64,000 nt of DNA from Sacculina carcini (taxonomy: Eukaryota > Arthropoda > Thecostraca > Sacculinidae). Location: the NCBI GenBank assembly GCA_916048095.2, contig OU696592.1:5391427-5455426 (forward strand), read 5' to 3'. Under the pieces are notes generated by a model, which worked only from the letters and a program-made list of their open reading frames with translations, was not told the DNA's origin and ran no database searches. Shown here piece after piece: positions 10,969 through 21,875 of the stretch; within the stretch, counting starts at the first letter, position 1, and each line of letters opens with the position of its first letter. A program made the position numbers and the translations under genes.

Positions 10969-11904
10969 CATTCTATTTATTCTTGCCGTTGATTATTTTT
11001 GCTCGCATATGTGGTTATATGCGCTGAACGAAATATATTATTGCTTGATTGGTCTTGTTGCTTTGTTGGTTAGTACACGAGTTAAACTGTTTTACCTGGT
11101 GGTGGGCTTTATGTTGGTCAAAAGGTGACGTGATTGATACGAGTGCCGAGAAAGTATTTCTGTGCTGGTCGTGACTGCGAAAACCCGTGTGGCGGCCGGA
11201 CCTGCGGTGTGTCAGCCGGAGCCGTGAGGCTTTGCCCCCGCAAAATTACACGCGAACATAGCCTTCTCTACTGATGTGTTTAAATGCGTATGATCAACAA
11301 TCTATATATGGTCAATATGTGTATAAAGTAGGCTACGCACACTAAAAACTATTGGAGTTCCTTTAATTTAAAATCACTTCTCTGGGGGATGTGAGAGTAT
11401 ATTTACAAACATCGCTGCCCTCTTCAATAATCAAACATCAGATTCTCCAGTTGGCGTCCAAGTTCAAACTGCATGGTTAGTATAACAATTGTTCAGCATC
11501 AACCAATCTTATTCTACTCAGATTCGTGTTGAACACAATAAGTGTGTGTGTGTATGCTCGAATTCCGTCCATGAGAAGCAGGTCACAGCGAGCAGCGTGG
11601 CAGCTATGAGACCCCGCCTCTGAGCGGATTATACTTTCCATGGTGAAGGGGAACCTGTAGTCATTGTGGACATGGACATCTGCATTCCACTCTGCTAGCC
11701 CCGTGGCAGAACAAGATTTGATTTAGTAAGAAATAGTGATGCTTTGATTGTAAGGCGAGCTGTGAATCAGTCATGCATTGTCAGAAAACAGTCACTCAAG
11801 AGACACTTCGGCAGTCAACAATGAACTAAAAATTGCAGAAGAATCTAAGGATGAACCAAGCCTGTGGTTCACTACAAATGACTCCTATGTGAATGCGCGT
11901 GTAC

Positions 11905-11962
11905 ACCTACACACATTTTAAACGTGTGTAGGTAGCTTCGATTGGTACAGTCACCAATCGAA
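11905..11962. repeat. Twin hairpins inside element X
   Basis: Two adjacent perfect inverted repeats: acctacacac / gtgtgtaggt (11905-11914 with 11924-11933), and ttcgattggt / accaatcgaa (11937-11946 with 11953-11962, 6-base loop). They are also present in copy 2 (about 22224-22281) and, inverted, copy 4 (about 29924-29982). In copy 3 they are degraded. Confidence 0.8.
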
Positions 11963-12032
11963 AAATGGGCCTTGAAGCGTTTTTCCTAAATATGCACATA
12001 CTCACGCGTAGAAAAACAAACCACCGATCAAC

Positions 12033-12407
12033 AACAACATTTATTTGGTATAGCGCATGTCAAAAACACACGCGCGTTAAACAGCAAGATAAGCCAAAAT
12101 ATTCAAAGATAAACACAAAACACGAGCAATCACAAGAGTAGCTGACGAAAGGGAACAAGACTTAATTGAAATATCACAAATAGCAAGTAGATGAAAAGGT
12201 AAGAGCAGGCGTAAGAAATAAGATTGAAGCATAGGAAGTAAGGGTGAGAGAAGTGGAATCAAATGATAATTCAAATAAGTATCTAAAGAGTGCCGAGCGA
12301 AATGAGGAATAGCAAGTGGCTGATAGAACAGTACGAGGAAGCGAGTTATACAGTCGGGGAGCAAAGAAAGAAAAATACTTCGAAGACCAAGATGATTCGT
12401 TCAAGGC
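12033..12407 (-). mobile_element. LINE 3' fragment carried by element X
   Basis: Flanked by TCAAC (12028-12032 and 12408-12412). The left end is the (CAA)n tail of a minus-strand LINE. The minus strand encodes a LINE ORF2 C-terminus (SSWSSKYFSFFAPRLYNSLP). It is absent from X copy 3, which reads straight through (tatcaacgattttattcgg, 28271-28289), and present in copies 1, 2 and 4. Confidence 0.8.
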
Positions 12408-12678
12408 TCAACGATTTTATTCGGTTCAATTGCCAAACAAAACTCGTAAAAATAGTAAGAAATACAGGGCTGACAACATAAGAGATGAAACGGAGGAAAA
12501 CGAAAACAGATGGAGCATGCAATGAACACATGTGGAAAAGACGTTCAGAACGAAATCCCCAAGAAACTCATGTTTGGGGCCTACAATACGACTACACCAC
12601 AAACACAGTAATGCAAGGTTCCTAAAAAGTACACAAATACAAATATCACTTGGATAATAGCTCAATGTCTGCAGCTAT

Positions 12679-12854
12679 TGTAGTGTGTGCCTACACCGCC
12701 AGAGGGCGCGAGGGTACTAGGCGTGGGTGACGCTAACGGCCGTCAGCCAGTGTGTGTACAGCAGTGGTGGTGTGTGTGTCGTGGCCTTGTATCATTCTAT
12801 TGTTGTTGTATTGTTATTGTTATTGTTGTGTTGAGTGCTATAATATATCGTACA
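12679..12854 (+). repeat. Left LTR of the gypsy element
   Basis: 176 bp, TGTAGTGTGTG ... ATCGTACA. The A of the first gag ATG (12854-12856) is the last base of this LTR, so the LTR/PBS border and the start codon overlap. Confidence 0.95.
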
Positions 12855-15800
12855 TGGCGCAGCCGCTGCGAGACGAACAACAGCAGAAGCTGGACCAGCT
12901 CACAGAGTTGGTGACTCAGCTCGCTCGCCAGCAGCTTGTAATGGCAGCCCCCGCCAGCTCGCCTGCAGTCGCCCCACACACCATGGCTCATTGTCAGCCA
13001 CCAGCCCGTCTGGCGCATCGGCAGCCGACTTCACCTCCTGGAAGGAGCGCGTGCTGGCGTACACCACACTGTCAGGCAGTGATAGCCTGAGCCCTGCCCA
13101 GCAGCAAGCGCTGCTCACGACACTGCTGGACGACGAGTGGTGCCGCGTCATCCGCCACTCACTGACGCTGCCGGCGACGGCTGATTTGCCCGCCTGTATC
13201 CGCCTATTGGAGGAGCATCAGCAGTCGCGGCAGAATGTGCTTGTGGAACGCCGGCGATTTTTCACCCGCCGTCAGCGGGACGGCGAGAATGTGGGCGAAT
13301 TTCTGCGCTCTCTGCGAGAAATTGCCGCCAGCTGCGATTTTTGCCCTGCCTGCCGCGACGAGCGTCTTCGCGATCAGTTAGTGATGGGGACAGCCGACTC
13401 TGCTGCCCTGCACCAACTCCTGCAGGTCGCACACAAAGACCTGACGCTGAAAAAGGCAACACAGGTATGTCAAACGGCTGAGTCGGCCCGCCAGGACGCT
13501 GCAGCCATGCGGAACACCGGACCCGATGTGGCTGATTCTTCTGCTCCCCGCGCAGAGGTCGCCGCTGTAAGCCATCTGCAACCGCGCATGTGCAACGCGC
13601 ATGCGCACAGCAATGACTCCGTCCCGTGTGTCCGCTGTGGTGGGCACCACCAGACAGTACCGTGCCGCGCTGCGGAGAGCATGTGTCGTCGCTGTGGAAA
13701 ACGCGGGCATTACTCGCGCGTCTGTCGCTCATCGCAGCTCGGTACCCGCCGTCGTAGAGATAATTTTCTCCGCGACGTCGCCGATGTTGCCGATGAAGTT
13801 GATGATGAGAACACACTAGATATGTGCCCGTATATCGGTGATGTAGTTGATGGCCAAAAACACACGCGCTTAACCGCCGTTCACATTGCCGTTTCCGCAG
13901 AGGGCCGCGCGCCGCGCGAGATCAAGTGGCGATGCGACTCTGGCGCCGATGTGTCTGTAATTGACGCTGGGGTTGCGAAGCAGCTCGGAGTGGCCGCCAG
14001 TAGCTTGCGCCCACCGTCGTCGCGCCTGCGTGTTGCCAACGGTCAGTTGCTGCTGTGTCTGGGCACGTGCGAGGCAGTCTTGCGACTCGGTGATGCATCC
14101 TGCCGCTCCACTCTGTACGTGGTGCCGTCAGTGCGCTGTGCTCTGCTCTGCTGGCGGGACGCAGTGGAGCTGCGTCTACTGCACCGGGCGTTCCCTCGGC
14201 AGATGTCTCGCGAACAGCACCTGCAGCAGGTGGCCGCTGGACCAGCAGCCGTTCAACAATGCCCGCGCTGGACCAACACAACTCAGCCAACAGCGGCGGA
14301 CCGTCGTGCGCACAGCGAGCAGCTTATAGCGGCCTTCCCTCGTGTGTTCTCCACGGACGGTCCTCTGCGGGAGATGAAAGGCGGGGCAATGCGGATCGAT
14401 CTGCGCGATGAAGCGGTGCCGTACAACGTGACGGCTCCTCGCTCCGTGCCGTTCTGTCATCGCGCCCAGGCACAACAGCAGCTGGAGCTGCTTCAGCAGC
14501 AGGGCGTAATCGAGCCGGTCTCCCACCCGACAGATTGGTGCTCACCCATCGTCGTTGTCGGCAAGCGCAAGGCAGACGGCACGCCAAACGGCTGTCGGCT
14601 CACGGTGGACTTCACACGCCTCAACCGCTTCGTTCGCCGGCCTACACATCCGGTTCGCTCGCCTGTGGAGGCTGTCAGCAGTATGGGCCTCGGCAATCGG
14701 TGGTTCACCCAGGTGGACGCATTACAAGGGTACTTTCAGGTGCCCTTGCGGCGCGAGCACCGAGACCTCACCACCTTCATCACCCCGTGGGGCCGATTCA
14801 GGTTCTGTCGCGCGCCTATGGGCCTGGTCTCCAGCGGCGACGAGTTCAACCGACGCGGCGACGTCGCCTTGTCTGGCCTACCCGACTCCTGCAAGATCGT
14901 GGACGACGTGCTGGTGTATACCGCCAGCTACGACGAGCATCTGCAGCGAGTCTGGCAGCTGCTACAACGCTTCGACGACGCCGGCGTTACGTTGAACCTG
15001 CAAAAATTTATGTTCGCCGCCACTTCCGCCAATTTCTGTGGATTCCACATCAACGCCTCTGGATTCACCGTCGACCACAAGAAAATTCGAGCCCTCGCAG
15101 AATTTCCCGCACCGACGGACCTTACATCCCTGCGGTCCTTTCTCGGTTTGGCGAACCAGTTCGGTGACTTCTCGGACTCCATCGCCTCCGCTGCTGAGCC
15201 CCTGCGCCAGCTGCTTCGCAAAGGCGTTGAGTGGCAGTGGACAACACAGCACGATGCGGCTTTCACGGCGGTCAAGCGCGCGTTGGCCAGCCCTCCTGTG
15301 CTTGGTCACTTCGACCCAACGCGGCCCACAATGCTGGAGACGGATGCAGCACGTGAGAAAGGTCTCGGATTCGTTCTTCGCCAGCGGGATGATCAAGGCC
15401 GTTGGCAGCTGATCCAGTGTGGGTCGCGATTTGTGTCCGACACCGAAAGCAGGTATGCTGTGTGTGAGCTGGAGATGCTGGCAGTTGTGTGGGCATGTCA
15501 GAAATGCCATCAGTATCTGGCTGGCCTCCCCACGTTCAGTGTGGTCACCGATCACAAGCCTCTCGTTCCGATACTGAACGAGAAGGCACTCGGAGACATC
15601 TCCAACCCGCGCCTGCAACGTATGCGACAGCGTCTGCTGCACTTGACTTTTGTCGCTAGCTGGAGACCGGGTGCAAAGCACAACATCGCCGACGCTCTGT
15701 CGCGCGCACCTTCCCAGCCTGCTGATGCTGACGCTGACGTTGACGAGTGCTCGTCTGGATTCTTCGTCCAGACGCTGGACGCGTTCACAGACGCAGACGA

Positions 15801-17220
15801 CCTGGGTCATCGCACGTCACCGATTGACACCACCCTGGAGGCGGTGCGAGCTGCATCTCTGGCCGACGATGAGTGTCGCCAATTGATGACGTACGTGCTG
15901 GGCGGTTTCCCTCAGCACAAACATCTGCTGCCCGCCAGTCTCCACCCATTCTGGGGCGTGCGCGACCAGCTCACTGCGGACCATGGGCTGATCCTGGTCG
16001 GCTGCCGCCTGCTTGTGCCCAGGTGTTTGCGGAAGGACACCCTCCGTCGGCTCCACGACGGTCACCAGGGGCAGGCCAGGACTGTGCAACGCGCACGGCA
16101 AACTGTCTTCTGGCCGGGCCTGAACAACGAAATCGCCACTGCCGTAGCATCGTGCCGAAAATGTCTGCAGTACAAAGACAGCCAGCAAAAAGAGCCATAC
16201 CTGACGGAACCGCACCCGACACGTCCTTTCGAATCGGTGTCCGCGGATTTTTTCCAACACGCAGGGAAGACCTACCTCGTGTACGCGGACCGGTTCTCCA
16301 ACTGGCCACTGGTGTTCGACTGTGGCCGTGACACCTCGGCTCATCAGCTGGTGAAGCTGCTACGACATGTGTTCGCCATGACGGGGGTTCCGACCATACT
16401 GTCGTCAGACGGCGGTCCACAGTTCACGGCGCGCCACACGGCCGAATTTCTGCGACTTTGGCACATACGCCATCGTGTCTCCAGTCCGCACTTCCCGTCT
16501 TCTAATGGGCACGCTGAGTCCGCCGTGAAACGGGTGAAGCGGCTCATTCAGAAGGCGGCGCACGACGGGAACATCGACACAGACGCCTTTGTCGCCGGTC
16601 TGTTGGAGCTGTGCAACGCGCCGGGTGCCGATGGTCGCTCCCCCGCGCAGCTTTTGTACGGCCGCCCCGTGTCGTCCGCCGTTCCCGCGCATCCACGCTC
16701 GTTTCTGCCGGAGTGGCAGCCGCCCACCGCTGAGTGCGACCGGCGAGCGGCGAGCTTGCACAACAAGCGGGTCGCCCAATACAACCGGTCGGCTAAGGTG
16801 TTGCCGCCGTTGCTGCCCGGCACTACGGTGGCTCTCCAGGACCCGACATCCGGTCGCTGGGACCGGACTGGCGTGGTCGCCATGACTGGCCGTCGCCGCC
16901 AGTACGCTGTGCGCCTGCCTCACGGCGGTCTCTACTGGCGCAACCGTAGACACCTGCGACCAGCAGCCAACACACCCTCGCCCGTGGTACAGCCGCCGCT
17001 CGAAGTGCAGCCGCCGCCATCTGTTGGCACGGCGCCGCTACCGTCGCAGGAGACCAGAAGCAGACCCGCATCACCGCCGCCGCCGCCGGGGGAGAATGTG
17101 GGCGGTACATCGGAGGCCTCACGAACCCCGCAATTCCGCCGGAGCGCCCGAACACGCAGACCACCGTCGCATCTGAGCGATTACGTCTGCAGAGCCGACA
17201 GCGCCCCCTCCACCACTTGA
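12854..17220 (+). CDS. Gypsy gag-pol, frame change near the gag N-terminus
   Basis: From the ATG at 12854 one frame reads MAQPLRDEQQQKLDQLTELV and stops at 13090. The long frame, open through to the TGA at 17218-17220, takes over between about 12983 and 13030 (ADFTSWKERVLAYTTLSG) and has no ATG of its own near its start. Domains follow in order: gag; two CCHC zinc knuckles (13627-13725, ending CRRCGKRGHYSRVC); protease WRCDSGADVSVID at about 13930; RT with IVDDVLVY at about 14896; RNase H with VVTDHKPLVPIL; integrase zinc region (CRKCLQYK) at about 16160; catalytic core with SADFFQHAGK, SSDGGPQFTARH and HAESAVKRVK; and basic tail RRSARTRRPPSHLSDYV. No chromodomain. The two-knuckle gag and short LTRs recall the Mag lineage. 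The frame change could be programmed, mutational or a sequencing indel. Confidence 0.88.
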
Positions 17221-17228
17221 AGGGGAGA

Positions 17229-17404
17229 TGTAGTGTGTGCCTACACCGCCAGAGGGCGCGAGGGTACTAGGCGTGGGTGACGCTAACGGCCGTCAGCCAG
17301 TGTGTGTACAGCAGTGGTGGTGTGTGTGTCGTGGCCTTGTATCATTCTATTGTTGTTGTATTGTTATTGTTATTGTTGTGTTGAGTGCTATAATATATCG
17401 TACA
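17229..17404 (+). repeat. Right LTR of the gypsy element
   Basis: Same 176 bp as the left LTR; followed by the target duplication GCTAT. Confidence 0.95.
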
Positions 17405-17781
17405 GCTATTTTCCTGAACAGATACGATTCCCACAACAAAACACAACAAACAATGGAATTGGTCCTTACAACTTCCACTGCAACGAAAACAACACACGAG
17501 AATAAGCACTTAAGTAAACAAAGGCCCCAATAAGACTTATTAAATCAATGTGAACTCAGAATATGACAGCAAGAAACTATTCAAACAACAAATGCAATTT
17601 CATAACAGATAATAACAGACACTACAAGTTTCAGTGAAGGAATAAATATTCCGCGAAGGCATTCAATCCCTTCACCGAATATATATTCCTTCACTGAAAC
17701 TTGTAGGGTCTGTTATGAAATTGCATTTGTTGTTTGAATAGTCTCTTGCTGTCATATTCTGAGTTCGCATTGGTTTAATAC

Positions 17782-20700
17782 TTGAAGAAGCTTGAAGAAG
17801 AAGAAGAAGAGCTTGAACTTGAAGAAGCTTGCGTTAGAGCGAAAAGAACTGGAGAACGAGTCATCGGGGGACTATATCTTCAGAATCAGAGGTCCACCTG
17901 GCCAAATGTTCATAAAGAAAATCAAGAGACAACACTAGACCCAAAGACCACAAAAAGTATAGTTGAAGGTAGAAAAGTAAAGTTTCATAATTTACGGGAT
18001 CAATCAAAGTATTCTATGTTGTTTAACTGTTGGTACTGTAACGCGGATGTGTTAACGAACAAAATGGTTGAGTTGAGAACAAGAATCTCGAATGCTGATA
18101 TTTCTCCAGATATCATAATGATCAATGAAGTTAAACCTAAGACTCCAAGGTACATGCCAATGGAATCGGAACTGAAACTAATTGGATTCAGTATGTTTTC
18201 TAATCTGAATAAAAGCGGCCGGGGAATTGTGATTTATGCTAAAAACCATCTTCAAGCAAGAGAGGTTATTTTCAATAGTGTCTATTGTGAATCTGTCTGG
18301 ATTGAGATTAGTCTAATGGGAAGCGATCTGCTGCTAGCTGGATGCATCTACCGAAGTCCTAACAGTGAAGCGGAAAATACTAGCGGGTTGAACAAATTGC
18401 TGCAGGAGGTGGATAAACACAAGGCATCACATTTTTTGGTAGCAGGAGATTTCAACTTCCCGAAGATAGATTGGAAAGATTGGCACACAGAGGGTGATGA
18501 AACTAGCGAGGAGTTTTTATTTCTTGAAACACTGAGAGAAAACTACTGGTATCAGAAAGTAACATTTCCGACTAGGGCTAGAGGAACGGATCATCCCACA
18601 TTGCTTGATCTAATTCTAACGAATGAGGAAGATATGGTTGAAAATATGGAATATTGTTCTCCTCTTGGCAAGAGCGATCACGGAGTCATAGAAGTTACCT
18701 ACAAAGCCTATAGAAGACGAGAACATACGAAACAGAAAATTAGATTATATAATAGGGGGGATTACAATAGCATGAAATCCAATCTGACAAGTTGTTGGCG
18801 TGAAGAAATAAAAAATTATAAGAATATTGAGGACAAATGGGAATGTTTTAAAGGAAAAATATTACAATTGGAACGGGCACATATTCCAGAGAAGAACAGT
18901 AAAGGGCTTCACATTGAGCATAATGATCGAATGGCTCTGGATCCCAAGATACGAGCTGAAATCAACAAGAAACACAGGTGCTGGCAACGATATATTGAGA
19001 CGAAGGATCCTGATAAGCATAAACTATACTGTAGGCAGAGGAACAGGGTGAGGAAGATGACTCGAGAAATAGAAAGGTTTGAAGAACGTGAGGTAGCCAG
19101 ACTGGCCAAATCTAACCCGAAAAAATTTTGGTCGCATGTGAAGCGGAAGTTGAAAACATCTGCTAGTATTGCAGATTTGAAAGTTGAAAAAAATGGAAGG
19201 ACAGAAGTCGTTACAGGAAATATTGAAAAGGCTGAAGTATTGTCGGAACATTTTGCTCAAGTCTTCACGAAGGAGGACAATACTCACGAAAATTTCTCGG
19301 AAAAGACAGATGTTATTAGTGATTTGGTGATCACTCAGCAGCAGGTGATGGAACAACTGAATGGATTGAAAACGGACAAATCTCAGGGTCCTGATGGACT
19401 TCATCCCAGAGTGTTGAAGGAACTTAGAGAGGAAATATGCGAAGTCACTACAGATATTTTCAACACGACTCTTGTAACAGGAGAAATACCAACTGACTGG
19501 AAGTTGGCAAACATCAGCGCAATTTTCAAAAAAGGCAATAAATCGGACCCGAATAACTATCGACCGGTGAGTTTAACCAGTGTTGTTTGCAAGATCATGG
19601 AGAAAATAATCCGTACTCATATTCTAGACCATGTGAAAACACTGGGAATGCTTTCCTCGGAACAGTATGGTTTCCTCACGAGAAGGTCAACGGTTATCCA
19701 GATGTTGAATGTTGTGGAAGAATGGACTGCAGCACTGGATGAAGGGTGTGAGACGGATGTTGTCTACATGGATTTCCAAAAAGCCTTCGATAAAGTACCG
19801 CATTATAGATTGCTACATAAACTGGAAGAATATGGTATAACTGGTCAAATATTGAAATGGATATCATCATTCTTGGTGGGAAGAAAACAAAGAGTGCACA
19901 TAAAAGGGGAATATTCAGGATGGCATCATGTGCAGAGTGGTGTGCCACAAGGCAGCGTATTGGGGCCAATTCTCTTCATCTTGTTCATCAACGATTTACC
20001 TTGTAATATTCAGTCGCGGATATATATGTTTGCGGACGATACAAAGATATTTAGGCGGGTTGATTCACAGCAAGATTGTACGATGCTCCAGGAAGATTTG
20101 AATCAACTTCAAAAATGGTCAGTAGAAAATCAACTGCCTTTCCACCCTGACAAATGTAAACATTTGAAAATCCACAGCAAGTATCGTTCACATTTAGTGA
20201 CAAGATATCACCTCGGAAATAGTGTGGAACAAGCTGACATACAGCAAGTCAAAGTTGAAAGGGACCTGGGAATCGTGACTGATGAGCACCTTTCTTTCTC
20301 AGCCCATATCCAGAGTAAAGTCACTAAAGCGAACCAGATAATGGGTCTGATAAGACGAACGTTCAAACATCTGGACATTCCAACGTTCCGTCGACTTTTC
20401 AAAGCTGTAGTGAGGCCTCATCTGGAATACGGTCAGGCAGTTTGGTCTCCGTACCTGAAAAAGGATGTAACTGCCATTGAAAATGTCTTGAGGAGAGCAT
20501 CTAAGAATATTCCCGGTTTACATGGTATGACATACCAAGAAAGGTTACGATTGTTGCAGCTGCCTACCATGTTGTATAGGAGAATGAGAGGAGACATGAT
20601 CGAGATGTACAAAATTATGAATAACAAATATGACAAGGACGTGAATATGAGATTTGAGAAAAACGAAGGAGCGACTCGAGGAAATTGTATGAAGGTAATT

Positions 20701-20972
20701 ATGCCTAGATGTCGAACTAGAAGGCGGCAAAAGTCTTTTTCCGTGAGGGTAGTGGATGTATGGAATAGTTTGCCGAATAATATTGTGGAGGCTCCAAATA
20801 TTGTATCATTTGAAAGGCGACTAGATAAGTGGTGGAGTAAACAAGAAATTAGACATGATCCCCTGGGGAAATTTATTGCCGCCACTCGCCAACATGATTT
20901 GTATTGTGATGAAGATCTGGACATAGAGGCCGACTAGGCCTGCGTCCAGTAACGCCGTAAGGTAAGGTAAGG
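17782..20972 (+). mobile_element. CR1/jockey-like LINE with 7-bp target duplication
   Basis: Flanked by TTAATAC at 17775-17781 and 20973-20979. It ends in a (TAAGG)n-type tail (20958-20972), the short-repeat 3' end usual for CR1-group LINEs. The 5' end starts directly with GAA-rich sequence; there is no ORF1, so the copy is probably 5'-truncated or from a one-ORF lineage. Confidence 0.9.
18016..20937 (+). CDS. LINE ORF2: APE endonuclease plus reverse transcriptase, apparently intact
   Basis: The frame is open from the first base of the element (17782) to TAG at 20935-20937; the first ATG is at 18016 (MLFNCWYCNADVLTNKM). That ATG precedes the endonuclease domain, which shows INEVKPKTPRY, AGCIYRSPNS, HFLVAGDFNFPKIDWK and GKSDHGVIEV, all the usual catalytic positions. 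The RT domain carries LANISAIFKKGNKSDPNNYR, VVYMDFQKAFDKVPH, QSGVPQGSVLGPILF and YMFADDTKIF (near 20020). The C-terminus PHLEYGQAVWSPYLKKD ... VWNSLPNNIVEA is typical. About 973 residues from the ATG, with no stop or frameshift, so the copy may still encode active protein. The acidic segment before the ATG (EEEEEELELEE) may be leader or the end of a lost ORF. Confidence 0.9.
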   Translation: MLFNCWYCNADVLTNKMVELRTRISNADISPDIIMINEVKPKTPRYMPMESELKLIGFSMFSNLNKSGRGIVIYAKNHLQAREVIFNSVYCESVWIEISLMGSDLLLAGCIYRSPNSEAENTSGLNKLLQEVDKHKASHFLVAGDFNFPKIDWKDWHTEGDETSEEFLFLETLRENYWYQKVTFPTRARGTDHPTLLDLILTNEEDMVENMEYCSPLGKSDHGVIEVTYKAYRRREHTKQKIRLYNRGDYNSMKSNLTSCWREEIKNYKNIEDKWECFKGKILQLERAHIPEKNSKGLHIEHNDRMALDPKIRAEINKKHRCWQRYIETKDPDKHKLYCRQRNRVRKMTREIERFEEREVARLAKSNPKKFWSHVKRKLKTSASIADLKVEKNGRTEVVTGNIEKAEVLSEHFAQVFTKEDNTHENFSEKTDVISDLVITQQQVMEQLNGLKTDKSQGPDGLHPRVLKELREEICEVTTDIFNTTLVTGEIPTDWKLANISAIFKKGNKSDPNNYRPVSLTSVVCKIMEKIIRTHILDHVKTLGMLSSEQYGFLTRRSTVIQMLNVVEEWTAALDEGCETDVVYMDFQKAFDKVPHYRLLHKLEEYGITGQILKWISSFLVGRKQRVHIKGEYSGWHHVQSGVPQGSVLGPILFILFINDLPCNIQSRIYMFADDTKIFRRVDSQQDCTMLQEDLNQLQKWSVENQLPFHPDKCKHLKIHSKYRSHLVTRYHLGNSVEQADIQQVKVERDLGIVTDEHLSFSAHIQSKVTKANQIMGLIRRTFKHLDIPTFRRLFKAVVRPHLEYGQAVWSPYLKKDVTAIENVLRRASKNIPGLHGMTYQERLRLLQLPTMLYRRMRGDMIEMYKIMNNKYDKDVNMRFEKNEGATRGNCMKVIMPRCRTRRRQKSFSVRVVDVWNSLPNNIVEAPNIVSFERRLDKWWSKQEIRHDPLGKFIAATRQHDLYCDEDLDIEAD

Positions 20973-21830
20973 TTAATACGTCTTATTGGGTCCTTTATTT
21001 ACTTAAATGCTCATTCTGGTGTCATATTTTCGTTGCACTGTAAGTTGTTTGGACCAATTCCATGGTTTGTTGTGTTTTGTTGTGGGAATGGTTTTGATAG
21101 CTGTTTGGTTTGTTAATACCGCAGGTGATTGATTGGTTAAATTGATGAGCGCACGTTTATATTCTGCTGCCTGTTGTTTTCGGCAATCTTTTAGCTTTCT
21201 CTTGTGTGCTTGTTCTGGTGTTGATGTTTCTGTATATTGTGTGTGTATACGTGTTTGCTACATTGGATCCATTCTATTTATTCTTGCCGTTGATTATTTT
21301 TGCTCGCATATGTGGTTATATGCGCTGAACGAAATATATTATTGCTTGATTGGTCTTGTTGCTTAGTACACGAGTTAAACTGTTTTACCTGGTGGTGGGC
21401 TTTGTTGGTCAAACGGTGACGTGATTGATACGAGTGCCGAGAAAGTATTTCTGTACTGGTCGTGACTGCGAAAACTTGTATGGCGGCCGGACCTGCGGTG
21501 TGCCAGCCGGAGCCGTGAGGCTTTGCCCCCGCAAAATTACACGCGAACATAGCCTTCTCTACTGATGTGTTTAAATGCGTATGGTCAACAATCTATATAT
21601 GGTCAATATGTGGATAAAGTAGGCTACGCACACTAAAAACTATTGAAGTTCCTTTAATTTAAAATCACTACTCTGGGGGATGTGAGGGTATATTTACAAA
21701 CATCGCTGCCCTCTTCAATAATCAAACATCAGATTCTCCACTGGGCGTCCAAGTTCAAACTGTATGGTTAGTATAACACGTGTTCAGCATCAACCAATCT
21801 TATTCTACTCAGATTAGTGTTGAACACAAT

Positions 21831-21832
<2 letters not shown>

Positions 21833-21872
<40 letters not shown>
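21833..21872. repeat. (GT)n microsatellite
   Basis: Pure GT run; the corresponding position is much shorter in X copies 1, 3 and 4. Confidence 0.95.

Positions 21873-21875
<3 letters not shown>

Larger units (their letters stand above)
12679..17404 (+). mobile_element. Complete Ty3/gypsy LTR retrotransposon
   Basis: Two 176-bp LTRs (12679-12854, 17229-17404), identical by eye, with TG...CA ends and a 5-bp target duplication GCTAT (12674-12678, 17405-17409). X copies 2 and 3 show the uninterrupted site (gcagctattttcctg). A primer-binding site starts directly after the left LTR (TGGCGCAGCC at 12855). A polypurine tract, aaggggaga, precedes the right LTR (17220-17228). The total of 4,726 bp includes one long gag-pol region. 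Identical LTRs mean a very recent insertion. GC content is clearly above that of its AT-rich surroundings. Confidence 0.97.
9085..17660 (+). mobile_element. Element X copy 1 (with nested LINE and LTR retrotransposon)
   Basis: Family X recurs four times (here, 17661-24396, 26265-28885, 28886-31400). This copy starts with the tip CCGGTGTGACGG and cggcccaagatgcgacct, then loses about 0.6 kb of the left end, where a LINE sits (9118-10968). It resumes at cattctatttattcttgccg (10969) and runs to 12678. After the gypsy element (12679-17404) it resumes at gctattttcctgaac and ends inside its right terminal repeat at about 17660. No transposase is encoded; minus-strand frames are short and poorly kept between copies. 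Confidence 0.75.

Noticed and set aside
12855-12872. Naming the tRNA that primes the gypsy element
   Set aside because: The TGG start fits a primer-binding site, but the complementary tRNA cannot be named without a tRNA set for this species.
13262-16953. Many long minus-strand and alternate-frame ORFs in the gypsy element
   Set aside because: High GC content and strong codon bias of the plus-strand pol frame generate them; none has a recognisable domain.
20958-20972. TAAGG repeats as telomeric or subtelomeric DNA
   Set aside because: Only three units, located at the 3' end of a LINE and followed by its target duplication; it is the LINE tail.
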